Below are positions 38,804-50,764 of a DNA stretch of 64,000 nt, piece after piece. Each line of letters opens with the position of its first letter. Position 1 is the first letter of the stretch. Source of the DNA: Paramecium sonneborni (taxonomy: Eukaryota > Ciliophora > Oligohymenophorea > Peniculida > Parameciidae); contig CAJJDN010000026.1 of assembly GCA_905182985.1 (NCBI GenBank), positions 189,684 to 253,683 of the forward strand, read 5' to 3'. Position numbers and translations under genes: made by a program. Under the pieces are notes generated by a model. The model was not told where the DNA came from. It worked only from the letters and a program-made list of their open reading frames with translations, and did not search any database.

Positions 38804-40243
38804 TCCTAAATTTATATAAAATGCATTAAATTTTAGATATCTGACAAAAATGTTCATAGAAGCTATCTTATTTAAACAAGTTACTATTATAAAGTTTAGG
38901 TTTAAATTTTAGATTTTGGATTATTGTTGTAAATTTTATAAATTTATGAACCCTAATCAACTTAAATTCCCAATAAATTATTAACCTCTTTATTATATTT
39001 TTTAGACTTTTATTACATAAAAAATTATCATTTTTTTTAATTTTAAATTTCTAATATAATGATAATAATATTGGTCATCTCAAAATTTATATCTAATTCA
39101 ATTAAATAATAACATGATACATTTCAGATAAAATAGAGCTAAGTTTTGCTAATAAATTTTCAATACAAAAAAGAATGATTGCAAAAAGAGATTAATTCTA
39201 AAAATTTTAATAATATAGGCATTATTAAAAGATTATAGAAAACAACAAATATTATTATTTTTAAATATGTTCATTGAAAATAATTTAAGATTTTTAAAAT
39301 ATCTACACAATTAAAAAAGATTCAATAATAAAATAAAAAATAAATCAATTACATGAGCTTATACAATTTCAGATATTCATTGCTATTACAATTATGTTTA
39401 AAATCAAAAAAAAAACTATAACAATATTAATAGCATTTTATTAAAGATATAATTAGTAAATTAATTAGTTTAATATTCATTTAAGATGTTTAAAAAGAAT
39501 TGCCATTCAGAGAATTTTCAACTTTTTAGTTTTTTTTTAATATGCTTAAATAATTCTTTCTTTGGTAATGGCTTGATTAGAATTTGATAAATAAATTTAA
39601 ACCAAATAGATTAAATAAATTTATGAATAGTTTAAAAATAAAATTAAGTTTTTGAAGCATAGTAGAAGCTATGAAAAATTAATTAAATTAATGAACAATC
39701 TTAAAAGGAGTTAAAGAAAAAATTTTCTGCTTCAAAATCATACTAATCTATAATTAGAAAAAGAAATAAAAGTTATAATATAAAAAAAAATTGTAATTTA
39801 AAAAAAAAAGTTATCTTTATGAGGTATATTTTCCAATTATGATGTTAATTATAGTTCGATAAGATAGAGTCAAAAGACTTTTATAATAATTAACAATAAG
39901 AATATTGGCTTTAGAGTGTTAAAAGTAAAATTAATTTATTTATATCTATTAAAATAAATAAAAGAGGTTGTATAATTTTATTATATATAAATATAGACAA
40001 ATTTTCCTTAGAAATCTATTTTTAATGCTCATTTATGAAATTGAAAATTTCCAAGACTAATTTGAGAAAATCAAACTGAAAGAGAATAAAAAAAATACTT
40101 TAGATAGTAATTTTTAATTTATAGATTTTAAAGATTATTAGGACAACAATATAAAGATGTTTATCATTTAATGAAAAATGCTTAGAAATAGTTAGTACAA
40201 TTAATTATATATATATATACATATATTATCAAATAATAATTAA
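38804..40243. other. Long AT-rich spacer, no confident gene
   Basis: This 1.44 kb stretch is long for such a compact genome. A plus-strand 80-codon frame at 39114-39356 (Lys/Asn/Leu-rich) and shorter frames after it are the only coding-like signals. None shows a motif. It may hold a decayed gene or the untranslated flanks of the neighbours. Confidence 0.5.
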
Positions 40244-42074
40244 ATGAATCATAAAATCACAATCATTTGCCCATTATTTGAAACAGGTTCAGGAAAGGTA
40301 TATCTCGCAGAAGAAGTGATTTAGAATAGTTAGATAATAAAATATTTTGCATTTGAATTTAGATAAGATTATGTGGAAAAAGGATATTTTTTAGAAGGGG
40401 TGAAAATTTTAAAAAATCTAAAAAAGTCAAGTTTATTTAGAAACTATTAGTATATGTATAAGAGTCTCCCTTAAGAAATTTTTTTGTTTGATTATATAGA
40501 AGGTGAATTCTTAGAGAAAAAAATAATGGAGAATAATAAATAACTAAAGTCGTTTGATAATTCTGAAATATAAACATATTTAAAATAACTATTAGAAGCT
40601 CTTTATGAACTTCATTCAAATAAAATACCTGGTAGATTATTTTCTGTTTAAAACATTTTATATTCCTAAGCAAGTAAAAGATTAATTCTAATGGATTTTG
40701 GGTTTGGCTGTGAAATAAATTAAGAAAAATTAGATATTTTAGCTCCTCCAGAATATTTAGAAAGTTTAATTGAGAAAAGTAAGAATATTTTATAATATAG
40801 AATAAAATGATTAAGAATTTGATTTAAAATTTGATTCTTGGCTTGTAGGAGCATTTTTATACAACTTAATAAAATTGAAACCAATAAATATTATAGAAAT
40901 ACAAAAAAATACGCTTGAAAAATTAAAATATGATAGAAAAGAATAATATTTATAATATTTAAAATAAAAGAAGACAATTTCATGTTATACTAGTAGATAC
41001 AATATAAATCTATGTTATTTTGTGGAGAGTTTACTAACTTATAATAAAGAACAAAGATTATCATTCTATGAGATATATCAACATTAGTACATTTAAAGTC
41101 TTTAAATAGAAGAGGAGAAAAAATATTTAAATTTTTATAAAAACATATCTATGATTTCAGATTACTTTTAAGTGGTATCTACGGATTAATTAAAGGGACC
41201 TAATGAAAATACAGAAATTCATATACAATAAGGAAATTAATAAAAGTAGAAATCACAATTTACTTCTTCTGTGGATAGTTAATAAAAGTAAAAACAAAAA
41301 CCTAGAATAATAGAGATATCACCTATAAAAAATTAAAAAATAAATAAAAAGTTTCCTGATTATTAAAGTGTTATTATGAAATAACCTGTTTTTCAAAATA
41401 AAAAGTTTGATAACTTTTTCCTTTAAATACAATTAGATTATTTAAGATGTTGTATATTAGCAGAAACTGCAGAAAAAATAATAACTTTATTACCAAGATA
41501 TAAATATCCTTTTGAATATGTTCTTGCATATTTTGTTAAGAAAATGCATCTCATGATTTTGAGGGAAACTGATCATTATTTGAAATCAGATTTTTATAAA
41601 AATAATTATGATTTAGATTGGTAGGCATTTTTAAAAGACTATTCTAAAGATTTATTAATTTGTCCAGAAATAAGTTACTATTGTGACAAATTAATGAAAG
41701 AAATAATAGAAATGTTTAGAGATCATTGTTATATTCATTTACAAGGAAATTCTGAACTTTCTGAGACATTAAAAAAATCTTTATCAAATTCTCTTGCTCA
41801 AAATCATAATATAATATTTACTTCTGAAGAATTTTTAGATAAGGGCTATTCTGAAGCTCTTGAAATATTATTCGAATGTGTAAACTAGATAAGAGCTTAA
41901 AATGATAAGTCAGAGGAATTATAATTATTTTAGAAATAAATTTATATATGCATTACAATAACAAGTATCAATCTAGAAAACTTTCAATAGACATTCAGAG
42001 AAATGCTTCCAGAAAATCAATAAATTAAACCTAGAGATATAATTCTTCATCTTAGATTAAGCAGTCACAATTGA
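40244..42074 (+). CDS. Divergent protein kinase-like protein, probable pseudokinase
   Basis: One 22-nt intron (40779-40800) gives 602 residues with consistent phase. A kinase-like N-lobe starts with ETGSGKVYLAEE (Gly loop) and IIKYFAFEF in the position of the ATP-binding lysine strand. LLEALYELHSNKIPGRLFSVQNIL lies where HRDxKPxN is expected, with no HRD and no catalytic Asp, followed by MDFGFGCEI (DFG kept) and APPEYLESL. About residues 270-380 are a Gln/Lys-rich linker. The C-terminal 220 residues are a helical domain of unknown type (LRCCILAETAEKIITLL, ETLKKSLSNSLAQ). The layout resembles ULK/Atg1-like kinases with a C-terminal helical domain, but that is inference. Catalysis looks unlikely. 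Confidence 0.75.
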
Positions 42075-42406
42075 TGAGATATCAATAAAATCATAAATCA
42101 TAAATTATAAAATTTTTATATATGAAAAATGAAATAGTACTTTATTATAAATCTTAATAAAAATAATAATTGTGTAGAAGTGATAATTTGATGTTTTCTA
42201 AATATATTTAAATTCCTATATAGAATATAAATAATTAACATTTAAGCTTATTAATGAAAATAAATATTTTTGAATAAATGAAAAATATGATGATAATAAT
42301 CTAAAGAAATGAATAAAATTAAGAGAATATAAATAGCATTATTGTTGCTAAAGATTTTTATATTAGATAATCAGACAAGATATAAGTAAATCTCATGGTT
42401 TGTTAT
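42075..42406. other. Tail-to-tail spacer
   Basis: About 330 bp of AT-rich sequence between the kinase-like gene and a minus-strand small gene. Nothing recognisable is seen apart from runs of A/T typical of 3' flanks. Confidence 0.5.
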
Positions 42407-42625
42407 TCAATCTAGAGAGTTCAAGAACTCTTCAAAGTCCTTTTGAAATTCAATAGTAGAATCAACTTAATCAAAATTCTTACTCATCGGATTTTATGCT
42501 TCTGCTCTTATAGATTCAATAAAGTAAACATCTTCTTCAACCGAACTCTCTGATTTAGCGAATTCATTTTTTTAGCAAATTGAATATATCATTTTAACCA
42601 GAGGAGGTGTTAAGAGATATGACAT
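42407..42625 (-). CDS. Small acidic protein of unknown function
   Basis: ATG at 42625 to TGA at 42407 gives 72 residues. The N-terminus is hydrophobic and the rest acidic (SESSVEEDVYFIES, FQKDFEEFLNSLD). The composition looks coding, whereas the opposite-strand frame here does not. It sits directly downstream of the kinase at 42723-43636 in the same orientation. It may be that gene's last exon, but no intron border joining the two was found. Confidence 0.4.
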
Positions 42626-42722
42626 AAATAAATAATTATTTTAATATCAAATTAGAAGTTATTTCCAATATAAGAGAAGGAAATTTAAAAAATAATGTAT
42701 CGAATGATTTATATATTATTAA

Positions 42723-43636
42723 TCATTTTCTGGTTCTCTTTTAGATTTCTTAAACAATAAGTTCAAGTGATGCTCCATTTTATAAAAATGAGTGTTAAAT
42801 TAATTATGGAATGCTAATCCTTTTATCAGGATCAGGTTCCAACATTTGCATAATCATTTCTTTAAACTCTATAGGATACTTTTGTTATCTATATTACTCA
42901 CATTTCTTCCAAAAAACATCATATTATTAATTCAATATCATATTCCACCATTAATCTCTCATAGCTGGATCATTACTTTAAAATGGTGGGAAACCCATAA
43001 CAACAATAAATATTACAACACCTAAAGCAAAAATATCACATTTAAATAAATCTAAATTATTTCCTTTATAAATTTCTGGTGCTGTATATCCAGGTGTACC
43101 ACCAGGAGGTCTTTATACTTATTATGTAATTCTAGCAAATCCAAAATCACATAGTTTCACTTTATAATCTGCAGCTATTAATATATTCTCTGGCTTTATA
43201 TCACAATGAGCAACTGAATGATTATGTAGAGTGGCTAAAATATTAATTAAATGGCAAGCAATAGTTTTTGCAAGAGATATATGGAATGGTCCTTTTTTTA
43301 ATATTCTAAGAAATGTGTCATGAGGCATATACTCTAATAAAACACAAGTATAATCTTAAGCATGACCTTTTATTTAAACTACTCCTGGATGATCTATTAA
43401 TTTAAGTATTCTTATTTCGTTCACTAAATAAATATAAATAAAACCTGGAGATTATTAAGATGATCTGCTGTTATTGAAGTAAGTACTTTCAAAGCAAACA
43501 TTTCTCCTGTTCGTTTATGCATTGCTAAATATACTTTAGCATCATGACCTGAACCTAAAGGAGGATTTGGGTTCACTAAATAATTAGACTAAAAGTCTTG
43601 TTGAGTGAAGACTATTATATTTTTTTCTTGTTTCAT
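42723..43636 (-). CDS. CAMK-like Ser/Thr protein kinase, non-RD
   Basis: From ATG 43636 the motifs in order are a Gly loop GSGHDAKVYLA, ALKV lysine, NEIRILKLIDHPGV, VLLEYMPHDTFLRIL, AHCDIKPENIL, LCDFGFARIT, GTPGYTAPEIYKG and DIFALGVVIFIVVMGFPPF. The product ends about residue 295 (TGA 42723). This is a complete kinase core of CAMK type without a regulatory domain. The catalytic loop has HCD instead of HRD, a non-RD kinase that keeps the catalytic Asp. An intron must lie near 43424-43444, between NNLQ and NEIRIL, but no GT..AG pair there gives the right phase (20 nt would be needed; the obvious pair is 21). So there may be a one-base error or an unusual splice, and the exact residues there are uncertain. 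Confidence 0.78.
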
Positions 43637-43851
43637 TTAATATATATTATTTATTATTCAAATTATATTTATATCATAAATATTATATTATAATAAAATA
43701 ATTCAATATTAACATAATAATTTATTTGTAATACATGCTATCATATATTTTTATCTATTTTAATTATCATTTTCTAATTTAAGTTTATTTTGAATAACCC
43801 ACAATCATGATTCATCTACATATTATCATGAATCATCTACAAACTCTTTTT

Positions 43852-44387
43852 TCATTCTTTTAATTTAATTTTACCATTATCATTTTTATCAAAAATATTT
43901 ATCATAATTTCTATATCTTCTTATTTTAATTCATTATTTATTCTATTTTCTTCAATAATATTAAAAAATGTTAATAAGATTATAATATATTTTTATGATA
44001 AAATCTTCTATAGTTTGATTTTTTACTAAGCAAAGGATATAAATATTATTTGAATTATTTTAAATCAATATACCCATTTTTATCTTTTTTAGATTAAACT
44101 AAATAAATTTTATCATATCAACACTAAGAATTTTTTAGAATAAATCTAAATATAAAATAATTTCTTTTAACAATTACTTCTAAATTTCATTTCTAATTTA
44201 AAATTTACTCTTCATCATTTATAGTTCATAAATTTCTTACTTTCATCCTTCATATCACTGTTTTAACTAGCTTTATTGCATCATCTTATTGAGTATATAT
44301 ATTTATTTCTTTTTTGACAGTCCATAAGTACTTTTACCTAATTTACCTGTATTAGATATGTATATATAAGATTCGATTATTTTTTTG
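43852..44387 (-). pseudogene. Decayed calcium-dependent protein kinase (CDPK) relic
   Basis: Read on the minus strand, a kinase-start-like piece (GKLGKSTYGLSKKK) lies near 44310-44387. It is followed, with most of the catalytic domain missing, by two EF-hand loops: DKNGYIDLKQF (near 44060-44095) and DKNDNGKIKLKE ending in TGA at 43852. The pieces are in different frames with TGA codons between them. The order Gly loop then EF-hands matches a CDPK that has lost its kinase core. Neighbouring sequence to 44924 shows nothing else recognisable. Confidence 0.5.
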
Positions 44388-44924
44388 TTTGTCTTAAGTA
44401 TTTCAAAAAGAAGCTGATTAAATAATAAATTACATGTCTTATAAATTATATAATTATGAATTTAATAATCGATAATAATAATAAGTTTAATGTCTTTTTT
44501 TGTCATCTTAAAATTGCATCATAATCCTTTATAATTTATTGTTAATATTTTGTAATAAAAAAATATAGAATTTTTGTAATATTTGTAATATTGGTTATAA
44601 AAATTATGATATTTCTATAAACAAGTTTTTCATGAATCTACCCTACAAATAAATTACTAATTTTATGTTCATTATAATTTTTGTTTTAAATTCATTATTT
44701 TATAATATTGAGATAATTTTTTTCGTAAAATTTTCACATATATATCATTTTTATATGATAAAATATATAAAAATTTTATTTTTTAGACATAATTCATGAA
44801 GAGGTAAAGATCATAGTCGTGGGAACCTTAAAGTTTTGAAAATAGTGAATTAATACGATAACAATCAGAAAGACCAATAAATGTTGAAAATGTATGAAAA
44901 AATCAGATATAGAGCATTTTTTCT

Positions 44925-46806
44925 ATGATTGTGAATCATAATGTTATTAAGGATATTTCAATTATTGATACTTACAAAGAGATTGATAACATATCTATGC
45001 ACAAAAAACATTTTGTGAATTATGTAATAAAAATTAAGACTGATTACTTTGATTATACAATTGCTAAAAGATATTCAGAATTTGAAAAACTTTATGATTA
45101 AGTAAATATTATGAATATTTATTTAGATTTCGAATATTTTACATAAATTACCAAAATTTCCTGAGAAAAAATTGATAAAATCTAACTCAAAAAAAAATAT
45201 TGCAGAAAGAAGAGAAATGTTAGAATGTAAATCATATAATAAATTCATATATTAGAATTACTGAAATATATTTTAAGAAATCTTAATAATTAAATGCATA
45301 ACTTTTTAAACTTTTTAAATATTTAATGTGAGTTATGTTGATTTATGTAGAATAATTTTTAAAAGGAGGTTTTGGTTAAAATGTTAGACTTCATGAAATG
45401 AGTAAAGATGAATTTGGATTAAGTGATTTAAAAGAATAAACAAAATTAGTTGCTTCAAATGATTAAGAAAAAATGATATTTCATTATATAACAAAACTTA
45501 ATGAGAGAACTGATGAAAGAAGCAAAATATTTTAGTATTATAAAATAAATAAAAATAGAAAAATGGAAAAATATTTTTTTGGGAAAACCTAACATTTGGG
45601 ATCATAAGTATTAAAATTTATGTTAATTGGGGATGACTAAGGACAAAAAGGAATCATTGAATTATTAAAAAATACATCAAAAGATTCTTAATCGCATATA
45701 TCTTGTATAAGTGGAATGTAATTCTTAAGGAAAATGTTAGAATATGACTATAATCCATGTATGAAAAAATAAATAATTTAAAATAGATGCAGAATTTTAT
45801 TTAAAAGTATTTTCTGAAGTAAGTATTAAATAACTTAAAAAAATGGGTATCTCATTTCATATATGTGGAAATAGTAAATAACTTTGTAAATAAGATACTT
45901 TGCTATTAATTTATAAATATGTTAAAGTTAATGATTTAAAACCAGAATTCATATCTTTTTTAGTATTATTATTAATATGAGTAAATTAGTTAGATGATTA
46001 AGAAGCATTAAATGAATTCTAATAATTTAAGGAAGCATATTAATAAAAAAAAGAAGAAGGATTTTAATTAATAGTTGATAGTGTTGAGAATCTATAAAAA
46101 GAAATAATTTCTGTAAAATCAAATTCAAAAGAAAAACTCAGTATTTTAGATTAAGAACCTTCAATAGAGTAATTAAAGGAAATTGAAAGAAATTAAAGTA
46201 TAATATGGAAATAAGTGTAAGGTAGTTAATGATTAAAAATTTAGAATATGAAAATCATCGTATTGAACACATCTAAGGTTAAATTGTTAAGACAGTCCAT
46301 CCATTAAAATGTAGTTTAAAAAGAGCAATTGAATTATCAACTACATAAAAACATAAATGGGTCAATACTATGATTGTAAGATAAATAGTAAAATAAATTG
46401 AACCTAATAAATAAATAATTGCAGAAACTTATTTATGGTAAGATAAACAACTCTTTAAGAAAGTAGTTTTTTTCTCTGAAGAAACTTTAATAATTAATGT
46501 ATATATATATTTAAAGTTATATTTAAGGATGATAATTTTGAAATTTAAATGAGACCAGTATATGAATGTCAGTCTTATGAATAATTTTAGAAATGCGATG
46601 AAACGAGTATAATCATTTAATATTTTATAGGTCAAAAGGTATAAGTGACATATGGAATTTATAATAATGGTATCACCACAGTAACAATAATTCAAAATTT
46701 GTTTGATAGAGTACAATAACTACAATATACTCCTGTGCTTTTAAAAGAAGTCGACTACTTTGAAAAAACAGTCTAATAGCTAAAACTTTTATTATAAACT
46801 CAGTGA
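44925..46806 (+). CDS. PX-domain protein, sorting-nexin-like
   Basis: Seven introns (45102-45126, 45227-45255, 45328-45350, 45759-45786, 45963-45989, 46222-46244, 46499-46527) give a continuous 565-residue frame with all phases matching. The PX domain is at residues about 20-120: HKKHFVNYVIKIKT, then TIAKRYSEFEKLYDQ (Arg-Tyr-Ser for phosphoinositide binding), LHKLPKFPEKK (the Pro-rich PX loop) and NIAERREMLE. The remainder is helical and charged (EALNEFQQFKEAYQQKKEEG, IEQLKEIERNQ), fitting a BAR-like or SNX coiled region, with extra sequence at the C-terminus. Such proteins bind PI3P on endosomes and bend or sort membranes. The last intron ends in AAG, and the 27-nt intron at 45963 contains an in-frame TGA. 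Confidence 0.85.
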
Positions 46807-47008
46807 ATATTTATTATAATAATTATATCAATATAGTTTTCATATTTTGGAAATAAACTTAAAATAATTAAAATGAGATTATTTAAAATGTGTTAAATAC
46901 TATTCGATAATCAAATGATTGAAGATTATTAAATTGATCTGATGGCAACATTTATCTAATCAGATAAGAATTAAAATATTATAATTATAATAAACAATTA
47001 AAATATAA

Positions 47009-47416
47009 ATGACTTCTAATTTTAGTGAGCCCTTTATTGTTTTAAAAAATTATAGACAATAATAATAAGAAGCAAAAAAAGAATAAACCAAAATAAAATC
47101 ATAAGTAAAACCAAAAGAACCATAACCAAAGGAAATATAAAAAAAGATTAAGAAACAAACTAAAATAAGTTAAATTCAACAACAATAATAACCTATTGCT
47201 TAAAAAATAGATCCAAATCTCTTCTCTAAACTTTTGTAATAACATTAATAACAATAACTTATGTTTTAATAATTATTATAAAATCCTCAGATTAATGTCC
47301 AAGATGATGATTTAGACTAATATTCTCCAGTTTATTTATATGGAATTCCTAAGACTCCATAAAATATATCTCTCCCAAGAGGTTCAATTAGAGATGAAGA
47401 TGAATTCAAAATTTGA
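47009..47416 (+). CDS. Gln/Lys/Pro-rich protein of unknown function
   Basis: ATG at 47009 to TGA at 47414 gives 135 residues with no intron needed. The first half is Lys/Gln/Pro-rich with repeated KPKEP-like stretches, followed by poly-Gln. The second half has an acidic patch (QDDDLDQYS) and YLYGIPKTPQNISLPRG. It is intrinsically disordered in appearance. No family recognised. It lies 202 bp downstream of the PX gene. Confidence 0.55.
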
Positions 47417-48119
47417 TTATTCATATTTATTTAGTTTAAATAAATACTTATTTTTAATAATTTTTAGACCCTATTATTAGTAATGATGTAATATTGAAAA
47501 GAAAGATTTACTTAGAAATTTATTAATTTCTTTTTATAATTAAAAAATTCCTTATTTACAATCCAATAATTTTATCAAGGTGTTTTTAAGCTATTAATCA
47601 TCCGTAAATAATCTTTACAATAAAGACTTTAAATATATTCTTAAAATATCAAAATATCTTTCATTAATATAATAAAGAAAGTTAATTTATATAATTATAT
47701 TATAAAAGTAAATAAATATTTTTACTTTAATTCTTTTAAGTTCTATACTTATTTCTATACTTATTTCTATATCTTAATATAAGTTTGTGTTACTATACTA
47801 AATTTAATAATTATTTTTCTAATAGTGAAATGATGCAATATTTTGAATAATAAACATAGGATAGATCATTCTTAGATTATTTCGAAATTCTCTAAGTCAG
47901 TAATTAAAGTTTTTGTAATTTAGTATAAAATTCTAAATTAATATCATTGCATCATTATATAAAGATATGAGAATATAATAATCTTCTTCAAAAAGGTTTA
48001 TATGACTTAGTTGTTGGTTGATACAAATCTAATTGCTATATATATGAAAAGGATCTATGAGAATTAGTTTCAGTTTTCGAATTAAAATCATATTTTAATA
48101 TATATTAACAAGGAAATAA
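47417..48119. other. Spacer with one very short frame
   Basis: About 700 bp, AT-rich. A 46-codon plus-strand frame at 47830-47970 (SFLDYFEILQVS) is the only coding-like stretch. It resembles the start of a J-domain protein only superficially and has no continuation. Confidence 0.5.
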
Positions 48120-49151
48120 ATGCAAAATAATAATTTTAGAAAGCCTTATTTCTCAGTTCACAACATCCCTTAAACATCTGATTAAAGAAGAAGAGCTAAA
48201 ATAATATAAAAAAAAAATAACATTAAACTAAAGAATATTAATGTACCAAAATTAGAAAGAAGCCTAAGTGCACCTCATAATATGAAATTTTTTGGAAAGA
48301 TATTTATACCTCCCCAGATGTTTAGAAGCCAATAATAATAATAACATAGTATTAAAGATTCTTTATCTCCAACAAGATTATCGAAAATAAGAACTGGAAG
48401 AAATACACTCAAATTTTCGGAACATATTTCTAATGAACCAAGTCCTTAAGTAATTGTTAACAAGTAAAAAGATGAAGATTAAGTTAAAGAAGTATAGAAA
48501 AGAAAAAGTTGTGATTGTTCTGAATGTGGTAAGTAATCCTTATTCTAGAGAGAAACAATGAATTATGGAGTTTAAATTAATTAATTAATGAGAGAGTAGG
48601 AATCTGCTATTAACAAATTTAAAAGATCAATACGAAAATAGTAAACACTGTTATTCCCTTAATATCTCAATTCTCCAAAAAATAGTGCAAATAATGAAAA
48701 TATAGTTGAAGAAATCTAAATTCTCAGAGATGATATTATGATCAAATCTTTTGCTCACAGACCTACTTTAAGTAGCTTAGTCTTTGAAGAATAAATCACC
48801 GTTAATAAATTATCTCCTATTCATTCATCAAGAAGAATTAAACATACCTGTTTTGAATCTTTTTTAATCAAATAGTAAATAATTATGAATTAAGAAAAAT
48901 AATAATTCACTAGATAAACAGGATTATTTGAATCTTTACATAAAAAGAACAATTTTTCTAATAAAAATACTTAAATGCATACTCCATTAGTACTTACTCC
49001 TAGATCTCCAGCTTCATCTATTATTACAGGTTTTCCATCTTAATCTCCTGTCAAAAAAAAAAATTAAAGTAATATTTATTTACAGCCTCAAAAATCAAAG
49101 TTCTTTATAAACTAAAATAGAATTACAACTCTTCCTGAGGTACATTAATGA
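48120..49151 (+). CDS. Ser/Gln-rich basic protein of unknown function
   Basis: A single uninterrupted 344-codon frame (343 residues) from ATG to TGA. It is basic and disordered in look, with many Ser-Pro and Thr-Pro sites (SLSPTRLS, SPASSIITGFPSQSPVKKK) that could be phosphorylated. One Cys cluster CDCSECGKQ near residue 135 is followed by a short helical part (MREQESAINKFKRSIRKQQ). The single CxC-xxC cluster is too short to call a zinc finger. No family recognised. Confidence 0.7.
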
Positions 49152-50764
49152 AGGTTACTAATAATGATCAAAGATTTTGTTTTTTGTCATATCCTCAAAA
49201 TTTTATAATTTTTATACATTTTTATTTTAATATTATTTTCTCTATTCAAAGTAATCAATTTTGTATTTTAAAAGAAACTTTAATCATATAAGATTATATA
49301 TTTCAAATTAATCAATTTTTATTTCAAAATATAGATTCTCTTGTGATTAACACTTTTTTTATTTCTTAACTTTAAATATTTGAAATGCAGGTTGCACAAA
49401 ATTAAAACACATCATCAAATTATGTATAATTTGTAATTTTATAATAAAAGTTATGATGAATAATTGATTCAAATCAATCATTTGAATAGAGTAAATTATA
49501 CAATAATAATAGAATAATAATATAATTTTAAATTACTAAAAAAAATTAGTTTTATAAGGAATAAAATAAATATAAGAAATTATTAAAACTGTTATATCCT
49601 ATAATTTTCAATTATCTTGAAATAACTCTCCTTGATTCTTAATATTATATCTAAAATTCAATTAATTTATTACCTCTATGTATCAATAAATATAAAGGTG
49701 AATATAAAACATTAAAAGAATAAAATAAAAATCAAATGATCATATATATTACCGTCTAAATAATAAAATACGAATTGATCTTCGAAATCAGTACAAGGTC
49801 ATTGTGTATCTTACTAAATAAAAGTTAAAATAAATAAATTAGCCTATATCATTTAACAGTATTGTTTGGTAGAAAAGCTGCTAATAATCTTAAGTCATTG
49901 AATATTTTTAAAATAGTTAAGAAATTATTCTATAACAAATTCTTATTTAAGAAATAATTCACAAAGTATCATAATTCATTAAAGGTATTACTTTTTTTAT
50001 TAATTTAAAAAAAAAACAAAAAGAAAATAACATGAAAAATTTGATATAGTAATCAATTAGATAATGATTGCAACTTTATAAATCTAACTGGATTTTTAAG
50101 ATTATTTAGATAGCTTTTGAGTAATAACATAATATGATTATGACTATTCTTTTTCAACTAGTTTTAAATTAAAATGAATAATTAACTGAATATCTCTCTC
50201 TAAATAGTTGAGTGTTATTAAATTTATTTCTATAAAAATTCCCTGGATTCAATATCATTTTAATCAATCTAATCTGAAAAATTTTTCTTAATTAAGAAAA
50301 ATCATTTAAAAAATGTTCTAATTTCTGAGAAAATTAAACTATTAATTTTTTTTTTCTTTATCTTTATCAGGATCATTTCCATTATATCATATTCCTCTAA
50401 ATATAATATAATATTAGAATTGGTTGGAAATTAAAAGGATTACATAAATTTTAATGATATAAAAATTTCTTTTAAAAATTAATAATTATATTAAAAAATA
50501 CATATATGGTTAATTACTCTTAATTTGATTATTACTTACCTATTTAAGAACTTAAACCATGAAAAACTCCATAATTTTCATATTCAATTTCTCAAAACTG
50601 ATTTTTTCAATAATTTTATCACTTATTAAGTCTATGGCTTTTTCTCTTAATATACATCATGGTAAGGTAACCACATCTTAAACCTAATTATTTTGTCTAA
50701 ATAATTATTTCTTTTTTTAATAAATATATTTTTCTAATATGAAAACTATAAATTAATAAAAAAA
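49152..50764. other. Long AT-rich spacer, no confident gene
   Basis: 1.6 kb with no long frame on either strand and no recognisable motif. A short minus-strand stretch near 49760-49800 (CTDFEDQFVFYYLDG) looks protein-like but has no extension. The stretch may be a worn-down gene or large untranslated flanks. Confidence 0.5.

Noticed and set aside
42250..42540. Plus-strand frame antisense to the small acidic gene
   Set aside because: Its composition is basic, Cys/Phe-rich and lacks any motif. The minus-strand frame looks more protein-like, so the plus one is taken as a shadow.
45963..45989. In-frame TGA in the PX gene as a disabling stop
   Set aside because: It lies inside a GTA..TAG 27-nt intron whose removal keeps the frame, and flanking phases agree.
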